A stretch of 64,000 bases of DNA from Oxalobacteraceae bacterium (GCA_947374865.1 CANCDR010000001.1:248001-312000); one strand, 5' to 3'. Positions 11,055 through 20,749 are shown, numbered from the stretch's first letter. Program-made: numbers and translations. The notes: generated by a model from the sequence alone, not told the origin.

Positions 11055-11822
11055 ATGAAACTCGTCACCTGGAACGTCAATTCACTCAAGGTTCGCCTGC
11101 AACATGTCCTCGACTGGCTCAAGGAAAACCCGGTCGACGTCTTGTGCCTGCAAGAGACCAAGCTCAGCGATGATAAATTCCCGACCGCTGAAATCGAGGC
11201 CGCCGGTTATCAAGTGGTGTTCAGCGGACAAAAAACCTATAACGGGGTGGCGATTCTGTCGCGCCATCCGATCACCGATGTGGTGCGCAACAATCCCTTC
11301 TACGACGACCCGCAGCAACGTCTGCTGGCGGCCACCATCAATGGCGTACGCGTGATGTGCGCCTATATTCCCAATGGTCAGGCGCCCGACACTGAAAAAT
11401 ATGCTTACAAGATGGCCTGGCTAGACGGCCTGCATGCCTGGCTGGCGCAGGAACTCAAGACGCATCCACAGCTGGTGCTGCTGGGTGACTTTAATATCGC
11501 ACCGGAAGACCGCGACGTGCACGACCCGGCCGCCTGGGTCGGACAAAATCTGGTCTCCGAACCCGAGCGCGAACACTTTAAAAAAATGCTGGCACATGGC
11601 TTGAAGGATGCCTTCCGCCTGTTTGAACAGCCAGAAAAACTATTTAGCTGGTGGGATTACCGCATGCTGGGTTTTCGGCGCAATGCGGGCATGCGCATCG
11701 ACCATATTCTGCTCTCGCCACTACTGGCAGAACGCTGTACCGCCTGCGTGATCGACAAAACACCACGCAAATGGGAACAGCCTTCCGACCATACGCCAGT
11801 CATCGCCACATTGAGCGACTAA
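11055..11822 (+). CDS. xth: Exodeoxyribonuclease III / AP endonuclease
   Basis: A 255-residue exonuclease III of the EEP superfamily, which cleaves abasic sites in base excision repair. Visible family residues are TWNVNSLKVRL at the N-terminus, CLQETKL (metal-binding Glu), LLGDFNIAPEDRDVHDP and the C-terminal DHTPV catalytic His. Length is close to E. coli XthA (268). The gene converges on mdlB with 15 bp between stop codons. Confidence 0.95.
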   Translation: MKLVTWNVNSLKVRLQHVLDWLKENPVDVLCLQETKLSDDKFPTAEIEAAGYQVVFSGQKTYNGVAILSRHPITDVVRNNPFYDDPQQRLLAATINGVRVMCAYIPNGQAPDTEKYAYKMAWLDGLHAWLAQELKTHPQLVLLGDFNIAPEDRDVHDPAAWVGQNLVSEPEREHFKKMLAHGLKDAFRLFEQPEKLFSWWDYRMLGFRRNAGMRIDHILLSPLLAERCTACVIDKTPRKWEQPSDHTPVIATLSD

Positions 11823-11837
11823 AGCAGTTCAAGTGAC

Positions 11838-13574
11838 TTATTGGTCGAGCTGCTGTAACTGATACAGGCGTTGATAGATGCCATGCTCAATGGCCATCAA
11901 TTCTTCGTGTGCGCCGGCTTCACTGATGCGACCGTGATTAAGCACCACGATGCGGTCGGCGTCACGAATGGTCGACAGCCGGTGAGCGATGGCGACAATC
12001 GTCACCTGACCACGTAATGCCGTCAGCGCAGACTGCACGATCTGCTCGGTCTCGCTATCGATATGCGAGGTCGCTTCGTCGAGAAATAAAATACGCGGCT
12101 TGCCGGCCAATGCGCGGGCGATCGCGATCAGCTGTTTTTGTCCGGTCGAAAGCCGCGCGCCGCCCTCCCCCAGTGGACTCGCGTAACCCTGATCGAGCGC
12201 CTCAATGAAGTCATGCGCATGCGCTGCGCGCGCGGCGGCATGCACTTCGGCGATCGACAAATCACGACCCATGGCGATATTCTCAAAGGCGCTGGCGGCG
12301 AGTAAAAATGGCTCTTGCGGCACCAGTCCTACCTGCGCGCGGAAAGCGGCATCGTTGATCTCGGCCAGCGGCACATCATCGATCGTTATCCGGCCATGCT
12401 GGGCGACATAAAAGCGCAACAGCAAGCTCATCAGCGTCGACTTTCCGCTGCCGGTATGTCCCACGATGCCGTAAAAAGCGCCGGCCGGAATCTGCAAATC
12501 GATATCCTGCAAAATCATCTGTTCGGGATGATAAGCGAACTGTAGCCCTTCAATACTGATCGCACCGGCGCCAATTTTTTGGGTACCCATGACCTGCGGC
12601 GCTGTCGCTTCATGTAATAAGGTATTGACGCGCGCAGTCGCCACAATGGATTGCTGCAGCTGTGAAAACTGCAGCGTGATCTGGATCATCGGATCCACCA
12701 CCCGCGCCACATAACTGACGAAGGCATACAGAATACCGATCTCCATCCCACTGGCCTGACGCAGACTAAAACTGTAAATGGCGGCAATCAGCAGCACGAT
12801 ATTGAACATGTCGAGTGCCGGGCGCAAGAGCCAGGCATTGGCGCGCAACTCGACTACACGGGCATGAAAATGCTGCCTGTTGGTGGCGGCAAATTTATCC
12901 GCGAATCTACCCGTAGCATTACTTGACTGGAGTACGGTCATGCCACCGATGGATTCTGCAATGCGGGCATTGATGTCGCTGCGCAGTGCGCGGGCGCGGG
13001 CAACAGCCGGCGCACTCCAGCGCTGATAGCACCAGACGATGAGTACCACGGCCGGCACCAGGGCGAGTACGATGAGCATCAGGCGCCAGTCGAGCCAGGC
13101 CATCGCGACCAGGGTGCCGAGGATGACGATACTACTATCGAGGATCACGAACAGCACCTGAATATAGAGCGACTTTACGGCTTCGGTATCATTGGTCACG
13201 CGACTGACCAATTGGCCGGTGATGGCCTTGTCAAAATACATCATCGGTAAGCGCAGCACATGTTGATAGACCATCTCGCGCAAACGCCGCACCGAACGCA
13301 TGGCCACCCCAGAAAGTCGCACCAGCTGCAAATAACGCAGCCAGCTGGCGGCCCAGCCGGTGGCCAGAAAACCGATCAAGAGTGCGGCCATCACCGGCCA
13401 ATCCAGACGACGTGGCAAGAGATGATTATCGATCAAATATTTACCCAGCAGCGGACCGCTCATCTCCAGCCCGGCGGCTAGCAGCAGGCACACTACACCC
13501 AGCACAAGCTGGCTTTTTTCTGGCTGCGTGACGCGCCCAAGCAGGGCGACGGCAGCGCGTTTTTCAGAGCGCAT
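11838..13574 (-). CDS. mdlB: ABC exporter subunit MdlB-like (TMD-NBD)
   Basis: Half of a heterodimeric type IV ABC exporter: six TM helices (residues about 20-300) followed by a nucleotide-binding domain with Walker A GHTGSGKS, signature LSTGQKQLIAIARAL, Walker B ILFLDEAT and the H-loop AHRLSTI. It matches E. coli MdlB across its length (SRVTNDTEAVKSLYIQV, GILYAFVSYVARVVDPMIQ). The ATG at 13574 overlaps the end of mdlA by 11 bp; the frame is open further upstream but that part lies inside mdlA. The signature LSTGQ departs from LSGGQ. In heterodimeric exporters of this kind one ATP site is often degenerate. Confidence 0.9.
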   Translation of the reverse strand: MRSEKRAAVALLGRVTQPEKSQLVLGVVCLLLAAGLEMSGPLLGKYLIDNHLLPRRLDWPVMAALLIGFLATGWAASWLRYLQLVRLSGVAMRSVRRLREMVYQHVLRLPMMYFDKAITGQLVSRVTNDTEAVKSLYIQVLFVILDSSIVILGTLVAMAWLDWRLMLIVLALVPAVVLIVWCYQRWSAPAVARARALRSDINARIAESIGGMTVLQSSNATGRFADKFAATNRQHFHARVVELRANAWLLRPALDMFNIVLLIAAIYSFSLRQASGMEIGILYAFVSYVARVVDPMIQITLQFSQLQQSIVATARVNTLLHEATAPQVMGTQKIGAGAISIEGLQFAYHPEQMILQDIDLQIPAGAFYGIVGHTGSGKSTLMSLLLRFYVAQHGRITIDDVPLAEINDAAFRAQVGLVPQEPFLLAASAFENIAMGRDLSIAEVHAAARAAHAHDFIEALDQGYASPLGEGGARLSTGQKQLIAIARALAGKPRILFLDEATSHIDSETEQIVQSALTALRGQVTIVAIAHRLSTIRDADRIVVLNHGRISEAGAHEELMAIEHGIYQRLYQLQQLDQ

Positions 13575-15315
13575 CGAGACTGGCCTCCAACTGCTGATAA
13601 CGCCACTGACTGGCATACCAGCCGCCCAGTGCAAGCAGCGTTTCGTGGCGACCAGATTCAATCACCCTACCCTGTTTGAGGACCACGATATGATCTGCAT
13701 CCGCCACTGCCGACAGACGATGACTGGCGATGATCACGCACCGCTCAGGCCGTCCCGCGCGGTGTTCCTGTAGATGCTGCAAGATCTGCGATTCGGTACC
13801 GGTATCGACTGCGGACAAGGCATCGTCGAGCAGCAGCAGCTCACGATCGGCCAACAAAGCGCGCGCAATTGCCAGCCGTTGGCGCTGTCCGCCCGATAGC
13901 GTAATACCACGCTCGCCGACAGCCGTCTGGTACGCCGCAGGACAGCGCAGGATATCTTCATGCACTGCGGCTAATGCCGCCACGCGTTCAATATCGGCCT
14001 GGCTCGCATCGGCGCGCGCAAGCGCGATATTTTCGGCAATCGTGGCAGAAAATAAAAACGATTCCTGCGGCACCCAACTGATCGCATCGCGCAAGGTCGA
14101 CAGCTGTAAGTCATGCAGATCGGTAGCACCCCAGGTGATTGTTCCGGCGTCCGGTGCAAACTGTCGCAAAAGCAGGCGCAGCAGCGTGGTCTTTCCCGAT
14201 CCGGTCGGACCGACCAGCCCCAAGGTCTGCCCGGCTTGCAGTGAAAACGACACACCGTCGAGCGCCTGGCTGTCCTGCCCAGGATAAGAAAATTGCAGCG
14301 CTTCAAAACGCAGCTCACCGGGCGTGATCTGCGCCACGCTGCCATGATCGGCCATGCTCGGTGTGGCATGCAATACCGGTGCTAAACGACTCCAGGCCGC
14401 ACGTCCACGTTCGATTAACGCCAATACCCAGCCGGCCGCAAACATGGGCCATATCAGCGTCCCCAGATACATGGAAAAACTGGTCAGCGCACCGATCGTC
14501 AATTCACCCTGCCAGACCAGATAACCACCCAAGCCAAGCGCCATACCGCCCGACGTCGTCAGGGCCAAACCGACGACCGGTTCATACCCGGCCTCCCAAC
14601 GCTGCGCGTCATAACTGGCATCCGCAGCCTGGCCTGCGATCTCCGAAAATTGATCGATATTGCGCTGCTCAAGTCCGAGCGCGCGCACCATGCGCACACC
14701 GGCCAGACTTTCCAGCGCATGATCATTCAAATCAGAAAAGCGCGCCAAGGCATCTTGCGAGGCGCGATGAATTTGCGCAGAAATGCGCCAGAATGCATAC
14801 GCCATCACCGGATACGGCAGCAAAGCACCCAAGGCCAGGCGCCAGTCGACGCCAAAGGTCATCATGCCGAGCACCATGAGCAGCGTCAAAGAACCATCGA
14901 AACCGGCCAACATGGCTTCGCCAGCAGTCATTTCGATCGCATCGATATCGTTTGTCGCCAGCGCCATCAGATCGCCAGTGCGCTGATGCTGATAAAACCC
15001 CGGGCCTTGCAGGCACAGCTGACGATAGAGACGGGTCCGCAGTAACAGACCGAATTCAAAGGCTGCCTTAAAAAGGAAGAGCCGCCAGCCTACACGCATG
15101 AAGTATATCGTCACACCGCAAGCCGCCAGCCAAGCCAATTCACGCAGCAGGCTTGGACCGGCCAGACGACCTGCGACCAAGCCATCAATCATAAAACCGA
15201 CTTGACGCGGCACCCATACTGTCAGCACAGCGACCACGGCTAACATGGTGCCGGCTAGGACATAGGGCCGCCAGTGCTGGCGCACATATTGACCGATCAG
15301 GTGAAACAAGCTCAT
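13564..15315 (-). CDS. mdlA: ABC exporter subunit MdlA-like (TMD-NBD)
   Basis: A 583-residue TMD-NBD half transporter, partner of the overlapping mdlB. Similarity to E. coli MdlA extends from the N-terminus (QHWRPYVLAG...VPRQVGFMIDGL) through LRTRLYRQLCLQGPGFYQHQ and the TGDLMALATNDID turn to the end (WRYQQLEASLDAL). The NBD has Walker A GPTGSGKTT, signature LSGGQRQRLAIARALL, and LLLDDALSAVD in place of the usual LDEAT, so the catalytic Glu position is Asp. That is characteristic of the degenerate-site half in such pairs. The substrate is unknown; MdlAB-type exporters are linked to multidrug or lipid export. Confidence 0.9.
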   Translation of the reverse strand: MSLFHLIGQYVRQHWRPYVLAGTMLAVVAVLTVWVPRQVGFMIDGLVAGRLAGPSLLRELAWLAACGVTIYFMRVGWRLFLFKAAFEFGLLLRTRLYRQLCLQGPGFYQHQRTGDLMALATNDIDAIEMTAGEAMLAGFDGSLTLLMVLGMMTFGVDWRLALGALLPYPVMAYAFWRISAQIHRASQDALARFSDLNDHALESLAGVRMVRALGLEQRNIDQFSEIAGQAADASYDAQRWEAGYEPVVGLALTTSGGMALGLGGYLVWQGELTIGALTSFSMYLGTLIWPMFAAGWVLALIERGRAAWSRLAPVLHATPSMADHGSVAQITPGELRFEALQFSYPGQDSQALDGVSFSLQAGQTLGLVGPTGSGKTTLLRLLLRQFAPDAGTITWGATDLHDLQLSTLRDAISWVPQESFLFSATIAENIALARADASQADIERVAALAAVHEDILRCPAAYQTAVGERGITLSGGQRQRLAIARALLADRELLLLDDALSAVDTGTESQILQHLQEHRAGRPERCVIIASHRLSAVADADHIVVLKQGRVIESGRHETLLALGGWYASQWRYQQLEASLDAL

Positions 15316-15457
15316 GGGAAGAATGCCAGAAAAAAGCGCCAGAAAAAAACGGCAGCGGCCAAGTAGGACGCGCGTGCAAGTGGCGATTCTACCTTATAAG
15401 ACCACTACCCGGCTGCCAGCGTCGCCCAGGCCGGGCGACGGATCTGCCTTTACCTGC

Positions 15458-16996
15458 CTACTCTTCCCTGGCGCCGGAAATACCGAGTTCCTGAATTTTG
15501 CGCGTGATCGTATTGCGGCCAATACCGAGCCGCACCGCTGCATCATTTTTTCGACCAAGCGTGTGCTTTAAGGCCGTCTTAATCAGCGCCGATTCGAATA
15601 CCTTGCCCAACGCGTCCATCACATCAGGCTGACCCGCTACCAGCATATTCGCCGCCTCGGTTTCGAGCAGACGCACCCAATTTGGACGGCCCTCTGCACC
15701 AGCCAATGACGACGTCGCACCATTTGAGGACATCGGCACTTCTGCCAACGCACCAGAAAACCCGGCAGAAGAAAATGGCAGCCCCTGCGGTGCCGACTGA
15801 GTCGTTGTCGTTGCAGCTGACTGCGAATCGGTCAAGGATACCTGCGCCGACATGAGCTCCTGTGGCAGGTCTTTGATTTCCACGACCTGACCGGGGGCCA
15901 TGACGGTGATCCAGTTGCACAGGTTTTCCAGCTGCCGCACATTACCCGGCATATCAAGACTGGCCAGAAACTGCATCGCGCTCTCAGACATGCGTTTCAC
16001 ATCGCCGCCAAGCTGCTTGGCGCTTTGCGCGAGGAAGTGACGGATCAGGATCGGAATATCTTCGCGTCGCTCACGCAAGCTTGGCAGCCGCAGGCGAATC
16101 ACATTCAGACGGTGAAATAAATCTTCCCGAAATAAACCTTCACGTACCCGCTGCTCAAGATTCTGATGGGTCGCAGCGATCACGCGCACATTGGCTTTCA
16201 GTGGCTGATGACCACCCACACGATAAAAATGTCCATCCGATAAAACGCGTAACAGGCGGGTCTGCAGATCAAAGGGCATGTCGCCGATTTCATCCAAAAA
16301 CAACGTACCGTCCTCGGCCTGTTCAAAGCGTCCGCGCCGGGTCGCCTGGGCACCGGTAAAGGCGCCACGTTCATGGCCAAATAATTCTGATTCGAGTAAG
16401 TCTTTCGGAATCGCCGCGGTATTGAGCGCAATGAAAGGCTTGCTGGCGCGCGGACTGTGCTTATGCAGTGCCTGAGCGACGAGCTCCTTACCGGTCCCGG
16501 ATTCGCCTGTGATCAGTACCGTCACATTCGACTGCGAAAGCCGGCCGATGGCGCGGAAGACATCCTGCATGGCTGGTGCCTGACCGAGGATTTCGGGTGC
16601 GGCCACGGCGGCGTGTTCAACATTGGCCTCGCGCAGGCTTTCGGCCAGCGCACGGCGGATCAGCTCAACCGCCTTATCCAGATCAAATGGCTTGGCCAGA
16701 TACTCAAATGCGCCGCCCTGAAATGAGGCGACCGCTGAATCCAGATCAGAAAAAGCGGTAATAATAATCACCGGCAGACCAGGATGCATGGCCTTAACAG
16801 CCTGCAGCAATGCCAGGCCCGTTTCGCCCGGCATGCGAATATCCGACACGAGCACCTGCGGGGTGGAGGTTTTCAAGGCCTCCAGTACATCACGCGCATT
16901 GGAAAAACTGCGGGTCGCGAGATTCTCTCTCGCTAAGGCTTTCTCAAGCACCCAGCGAATCGATTCGTCGTCGTCGACAATCCAGATTGGTTTCAT
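15458..16996 (-). CDS. ntrC: Nitrogen regulation response regulator NtrC (GlnG)
   Basis: Sigma-54 activator of nitrogen-limitation genes, phosphorylated by NtrB. Domains: receiver (residues 1-120, VDDD pocket at 7-10, acceptor Asp52 in VSDIRMP, Lys102), AAA+ domain (Walker A GESGTGKE 164-171, GAFTGA sigma-54 contact 211-216, Walker B TLFLDEIGDM 231-240), a Ser/Thr/Gln-rich linker at about 390-440 longer than in enterics, and a Fis-type HTH near 475-507 (RKNDAAVRLGIGRNTITRKI). It lies 10 bp downstream of ntrB in the glnA-ntrBC locus. Confidence 0.97.
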   Translation of the reverse strand: MKPIWIVDDDESIRWVLEKALARENLATRSFSNARDVLEALKTSTPQVLVSDIRMPGETGLALLQAVKAMHPGLPVIIITAFSDLDSAVASFQGGAFEYLAKPFDLDKAVELIRRALAESLREANVEHAAVAAPEILGQAPAMQDVFRAIGRLSQSNVTVLITGESGTGKELVAQALHKHSPRASKPFIALNTAAIPKDLLESELFGHERGAFTGAQATRRGRFEQAEDGTLFLDEIGDMPFDLQTRLLRVLSDGHFYRVGGHQPLKANVRVIAATHQNLEQRVREGLFREDLFHRLNVIRLRLPSLRERREDIPILIRHFLAQSAKQLGGDVKRMSESAMQFLASLDMPGNVRQLENLCNWITVMAPGQVVEIKDLPQELMSAQVSLTDSQSAATTTTQSAPQGLPFSSAGFSGALAEVPMSSNGATSSLAGAEGRPNWVRLLETEAANMLVAGQPDVMDALGKVFESALIKTALKHTLGRKNDAAVRLGIGRNTITRKIQELGISGAREE

Positions 16997-17006
16997 AGTT
17001 CCTTGC

Positions 17007-18080
17007 TCACGGCAGTGGTATCACGATTCTGAAATCCGTCAATCCCGGCCGACTCTCGCATTCAATCGTGCCCAGATGCTGCTGCACGAATGTCTGAGCT
17101 AATGTCAGCCCGAGGCCGCTTCCGCCATCCCGCCCGCTCACGAGCGGAAAGAAAATACGGTCCTGGATGTCGGCCGGAATACCCGGCCCATTGTCAGTGA
17201 TATGCAAGTCTAATGCCAGCCTGTATCGTACCTTGGCTAAAGTGACTTGGCGCGCCACCCGCGTCTGCAAAGTGAGCACCGCCTCACCGGTAGCAATCTG
17301 CGCTACCAAGGCCTGCGCGGCATTGTGGGCGATGTTCAATACGGCCTGAATCAGCTGCTCCTGATCGCCGCGGAACTCGGGTAAAGACAGATCGTAGTCG
17401 CGCTGGATCGTCAAACCCTGGGGGAACTCGGCCATGATCAGGCTGCGTACGCGCTCACATACCTCGTGAATATTCACGTCGCCGACGATATGCGGCCGTT
17501 TATGCGGCGCCAGCAGGCGGTCTACCAGCGACTGCAGACGGTCGGCTTCCTTGATAATAACTTGGGTATATTCGCGCAGTTCCTTGAGTTGTCGCTCTGG
17601 CAGCTCGAGTTCGAGCAACTGCGCCGCACCGCGAATGCCGCCTAAGGGATTCTTGATTTCGTGGGCCAGATTGCGAATGAGCTCCTTATTAGCCTGGCTC
17701 TGGTCGAGCAGTCGTTCCTCGCGATCGAGCCGCAGCTGCTGTACATTCTCTCGCAATTCAATTAAGACCGGCGTCGCCGGAAGATCGAGCAGGGACACAA
17801 TGGCATTGACTTGCAGTGCATCGCGCCCGCTACGTTCAAGGGTCAGGTCCAAACGCTTATCGTCGAACTTGCGACTCATGGCCTGCGAAAACAGCTCATC
17901 GAGTACTGCGCCGTTGGTAAAACAGCGCGTGAGTTTATAACCTTGCAAGGCCTTGAGCGAACTGTCGAGCATGGTCTCGGCGGCCAGATTAAGGTAATGG
18001 ATACATCCGCGCTCATCGAGCACGATCACGGCTGATGCCAGCAAATCCAGGCCCAAAAAAGAGTGTGGTGTTTTATTCAA
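17007..18080 (-). CDS. ntrB: Nitrogen regulation sensor kinase NtrB (GlnL)
   Basis: Cytoplasmic histidine kinase/phosphatase that controls NtrC in response to PII. A PAS domain at the N-terminus (LLASAVIVLDERGCIHYLNLAAE) is followed by the H-box NLAHEIKNPLGGIRGAAQLL and an HATPase domain (NIAHNAAQAL, DNGPGIPADIQDRIFFPLVSGRDGGSGLGL). No transmembrane segment is visible. TTG at 18080 has GGA six bases upstream and gives an N-terminus like other NtrB proteins. A GTG at 18125 would add 15 residues but lacks a ribosome site. Asp/Asn changes at key kinase motifs are absent, so the enzyme should be active. Confidence 0.93.
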   Translation of the reverse strand: MNKTPHSFLGLDLLASAVIVLDERGCIHYLNLAAETMLDSSLKALQGYKLTRCFTNGAVLDELFSQAMSRKFDDKRLDLTLERSGRDALQVNAIVSLLDLPATPVLIELRENVQQLRLDREERLLDQSQANKELIRNLAHEIKNPLGGIRGAAQLLELELPERQLKELREYTQVIIKEADRLQSLVDRLLAPHKRPHIVGDVNIHEVCERVRSLIMAEFPQGLTIQRDYDLSLPEFRGDQEQLIQAVLNIAHNAAQALVAQIATGEAVLTLQTRVARQVTLAKVRYRLALDLHITDNGPGIPADIQDRIFFPLVSGRDGGSGLGLTLAQTFVQQHLGTIECESRPGLTDFRIVIPLP

Positions 18081-18185
18081 AGCGCTTCCATCGTTCGTGA
18101 GGCAAGTTCGACGAATATGCCTCACGTGCTCAATTGATACGCAGTGGTGATCTGTCTGCGCAGCTGCAATACTGGGTGGATCGTC

Positions 18186-18671
18186 TTACTTGACGCTGCT
18201 CATTTCGCGCTTGAGCGCTTCAATGTTTTTTTCTGAACGCGCCAGTTCGGCCTTCATTGCGGCGACCCGTTCTTGATATTTTGCATAATTACGTTCATCG
18301 CCGCTCCGCTCCGGTTCACCGTTATTGAACGCCTCTCGCAGTTCAGTTTGCCGGCGTTCTTCACGCTGTAATTCATCGAGCAAAATCTGCCGCCGCTCTG
18401 CGTCACGTGTTTTTTGCATAGCGCCGTCCACGCGAGAAAAGTCCCCTGCTGCGCTGCCTGCCTGCGCCGGTGCCGGTGCAGGTTTGTGTGCACTGGCCGG
18501 CGCCGGGACCGAAGTACCGGCAGGCAGAGGCACTTTTTTACAGTTTTTGGTGATATCGGTATTGCGGTATTCTTTCATCCCCTTGTCGTTGATACAGAGG
18601 TAAATATCATCCTGCGCCACCGCCCAAGCTGAGGACAGCACCATCACCAACGCCCACTTTGGAAAGTCCAT
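18186..18671 (-). CDS. DUF4124-type secreted protein with coiled coil
   Basis: A 161-residue protein with a signal peptide (residues 1-16, ALVMVLSSAWAVAQ). It has a short DUF4124-like part (IYLCINDKGMKEYRNTDITKNCKKVPLP), an Ala/Pro linker and a charged C-terminal coiled coil (about 85-160, rich in Glu/Arg/Lys). ATG at 18671 has GGGGA upstream; the longer frame to 18713 has no such site. Genes of this kind often sit between glnA and ntrB in Burkholderiales, but no role in nitrogen control is established to my knowledge. Confidence 0.8.
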   Translation of the reverse strand: MDFPKWALVMVLSSAWAVAQDDIYLCINDKGMKEYRNTDITKNCKKVPLPAGTSVPAPASAHKPAPAPAQAGSAAGDFSRVDGAMQKTRDAERRQILLDELQREERRQTELREAFNNGEPERSGDERNYAKYQERVAAMKAELARSEKNIEALKREMSSVK

Positions 18672-18797
18672 CGATTCCCCGCCCCGACACGTGCGTCGAA
18701 AATAATCAGGCATCCAGTGTAGGACAAGAACTGATTACCGACAAATAGCACGCCAACTTCATTGCCCTTTACGCGCATGACGTGGCTTGATGAGTCG

Positions 18798-18836
18798 GCT
18801 CGATACAGAAGCTCGATACAGAAGCTCGATACAGCA
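18798..18836. repeat. 13-bp tandem repeat, three copies
   Basis: Three head-to-tail copies of GCTCGATACAGAA (18798-18810, 18811-18823, 18824-18836; the third has C for A at position 12). They lie in the non-coding stretch between glnA and the DUF4124 gene. Confidence 0.85.
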
Positions 18837-18872
18837 GCTTGATCCGCGTGCCAAATCCAAATGCCCAATACA

Positions 18873-18906
18873 TAAAAAAAACGGAGAAAGTTTTCACTCT
18901 CCCCGT
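18873..18906 (-). terminator. Rho-independent terminator downstream of glnA
   Basis: On the minus strand an 11-bp stem (AACGGGGAGAG with CTTTCTCCGTT, two imperfect pairs) with a TGAAAA loop is followed by eight T residues, 55-90 bp after the glnA stop. It would separate glnA from the DUF4124-ntrBC genes, at least in part. Confidence 0.75.
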
Positions 18907-18959
18907 TCTCTGATCACCATGAACAAACTGGGTTCGTCATCACAACAAACCCGGCGTGC

Positions 18960-20375
18960 TTACAGGGAGTAGTACATGTCGTATTCGACCGGATGGGCCG
19001 TCATGCGGAAGCGCGTCACTTCTTGCATCTTCAGCTCAACGTAGGCATCCAGCATGCTGTCGCTGAATACGCCACCACGCGTCAGGAACTCGCGATCCTT
19101 GTTCAAATGCTCCAGCGCTTCTTCCAGCGATGCGCAGACCGTTGGGATCTTTGCATCTTCCTCTGGCGGCAAATGGTACAGATCTTTGGTCGCTGCTTCA
19201 CCCGGATGAATCTTGTTCTGCACGCCGTCCAGACCTGCCATCAGCAGGGCTGCAAAACACAGGTAGGGATTCGCGAGTGGATCAGGGAAACGCGTTTCGA
19301 TACGACGACCCTTCGGGTTCGGCACATGCGGAATACGAATCGAAGCAGAACGGTTACGGGCTGAATAAGCCAGCTTGACCGGCGCTTCAAAGCCTGGCAC
19401 CAGACGCTTGTACGAGTTAGTACCTGGATTGGTGATGGCATTGAGCGCACGTGCATGCTTGATGATACCGCCGATGTAGTACAGGGCGAAATCTGACAGA
19501 CCGGCATAGCCGTCGCCAGCAAACAGGTTTTTGCCATCTTTCCAGACTGACTGGTGAACGTGCATACCGGAGCCGTTATCGCCAACGATTGGCTTAGGCA
19601 TGAAGGTCGCTGTTTTGCCATAAGTGTGAGCAACGTTCTGCACCACGTATTTCAGATTCTGTGTCCAGTCAGCGCGCTCAACCAGCGTCGAGAAGCGGGT
19701 ACCGATTTCATTCTGACCGGCGCCGGCGACTTCGTGGTGATGCACTTCGACCGGGATGCCCAGCGATTCAAGGATCAGACACATTTCCGAACGCATGTCC
19801 TGGAAGCTGTCGACTGGTGGCACAGGGAAGTAGCCGCCTTTGACGACCGGACGATGACCGGTGTTGCCGCCTTCAAGCTTGGCGCCACTGCTCCAGGATG
19901 CTTCTTCGGAGTCGATTTTAACAAAACAGCCATCCATGCCAATGTTCCAGCGGATGCCATCAAAGATGAAGAATTCTGGCTCCGGACCGAAGTAGGCGGT
20001 GTCGCCCAGACCGGAGGATTTCAAATAGGCTTCTGCACGTTTGGCGATCGAACGTGGGTCACGGTCGTAACCCTTACCGTCGGACGGCTCAATCACGTCG
20101 CACTGCATGAACAGGGTCGTCTCTTCGTAGAAAGGATCGATATTGGCAGTGCTAGGATCAGGCATGAGCAACATGTCCGATGCTTCAATACCCTTCCAGC
20201 CTGCGATGGAAGAACCATCAAACGCATGGCCAGATTCAAATTTGTCGATATCGAAATGCGAAACAGGCACGGTGACGTGCTGCTCCTTGCCCCGCGTGTC
20301 GGCAAAACGGAAATCGACGAACTTGACTTCATTGTCTTTCGCCATCTTCAATACTTCTGCAGCCGTCATTGCCAT
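18960..20375 (-). CDS. glnA: Type I glutamine synthetase
   Basis: Makes glutamine from glutamate, ammonia and ATP; dodecameric GSI-beta. The 471 residues include the N-terminal beta-grasp ([17 protein letters not shown]), DGSSIAGW, the metal-binding EPEFFIFD, the ATP signature region [16 protein letters not shown] and the adenylylation-site motif [10 protein letters not shown] (Tyr at about residue 400). Activity is therefore probably controlled by GlnE adenylylation. A clear AGGAGA precedes the ATG. Upstream lie a sigma-54 promoter and two NtrC boxes. Confidence 0.98.
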   Translation of the reverse strand: MAMTAAEVLKMAKDNEVKFVDFRFADTRGKEQHVTVPVSHFDIDKFESGHAFDGSSIAGWKGIEASDMLLMPDPSTANIDPFYEETTLFMQCDVIEPSDGKGYDRDPRSIAKRAEAYLKSSGLGDTAYFGPEPEFFIFDGIRWNIGMDGCFVKIDSEEASWSSGAKLEGGNTGHRPVVKGGYFPVPPVDSFQDMRSEMCLILESLGIPVEVHHHEVAGAGQNEIGTRFSTLVERADWTQNLKYVVQNVAHTYGKTATFMPKPIVGDNGSGMHVHQSVWKDGKNLFAGDGYAGLSDFALYYIGGIIKHARALNAITNPGTNSYKRLVPGFEAPVKLAYSARNRSASIRIPHVPNPKGRRIETRFPDPLANPYLCFAALLMAGLDGVQNKIHPGEAATKDLYHLPPEEDAKIPTVCASLEEALEHLNKDREFLTRGGVFSDSMLDAYVELKMQEVTRFRMTAHPVEYDMYYSL

Positions 20376-20490
20376 GCAAATCTCCTAAAAATGAAAAATA
20401 GTACTAAATTAAAATTAAATTATTGCGTGCTCAGCTTGGTGGGCTGATTTTTCAACCCAACACAATCAAGCTTCCCAACAACCGACGATA

Positions 20491-20508
20491 ATAGCAGATT
20501 CCATGCCA
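20491..20508 (-). promoter_or_regulatory. Sigma-54 (-24/-12) promoter of glnA
   Basis: On the minus strand TGGCATGGAATCTGCT fits the sigma-54 consensus TGGCAC-N5-TTGCW, with GG (20506-20507) and GC (20494-20495) exactly ten bases apart. Transcription would begin near 20482, giving a leader of about 107 bases. Two NtrC boxes lie upstream at activating distance. Confidence 0.85.
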
Positions 20509-20615
20509 CCAATTTCTTCGTCGATTCAATTCTTCTTGGTGCAATAAATGCGAAGGACACGTCACATAGGCGAAATTTTGACGCATTTTGATGGAATGCA
20601 CCACAATAAATCTTT

Positions 20616-20632
20616 TGCACTGATATGGTGCA
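20616..20632 (-). promoter_or_regulatory. NtrC-binding site 1 of glnA
   Basis: TGCACTGATATGGTGCA matches the NtrC consensus TGCAC-N7-GTGCA perfectly. Its centre is about 140 bp upstream of the predicted glnA start point. Confidence 0.88.
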
Positions 20633-20645
20633 ATAAAATACATAA

Positions 20646-20662
20646 TGCACTATTATGGCGCA
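20646..20662 (-). promoter_or_regulatory. NtrC-binding site 2 of glnA
   Basis: TGCACTATTATGGCGCA matches the NtrC consensus except for one base. Its centre is 30 bp from site 1, about three helical turns, so two NtrC dimers could bind the same DNA face. Additional half sites (TGCACC near 20597, GGTGCA near 20538) flank the pair. Confidence 0.82.
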
Positions 20663-20718
20663 TTAAATATTGCTTTCAAATAGCTAGAGAATGATCGAAC
20701 TTCAGATCGGGATGAAAG

Positions 20719-20749
20719 AAGCCTTCGGCAATCGCATGGCCGAAGGCTT
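20719..20749 (-). terminator. Hairpin, probable terminator of the hemerythrin-like gene
   Basis: Perfect 11-bp inverted repeat (AAGCCTTCGGC / GCCGAAGGCTT) with a 9-base loop, about 80 bp downstream of the hemerythrin-like stop. On the minus strand it is followed by CTTTC rather than a long T tract, so termination may be weak. It also sits just upstream of the glnA control region. Confidence 0.5.

Noticed and set aside
19554-20447. Long plus-strand ORF (297 codons) antisense to glnA
   Set aside because: Shadow of the glnA reading frame; it also runs over the glnA start and leader.
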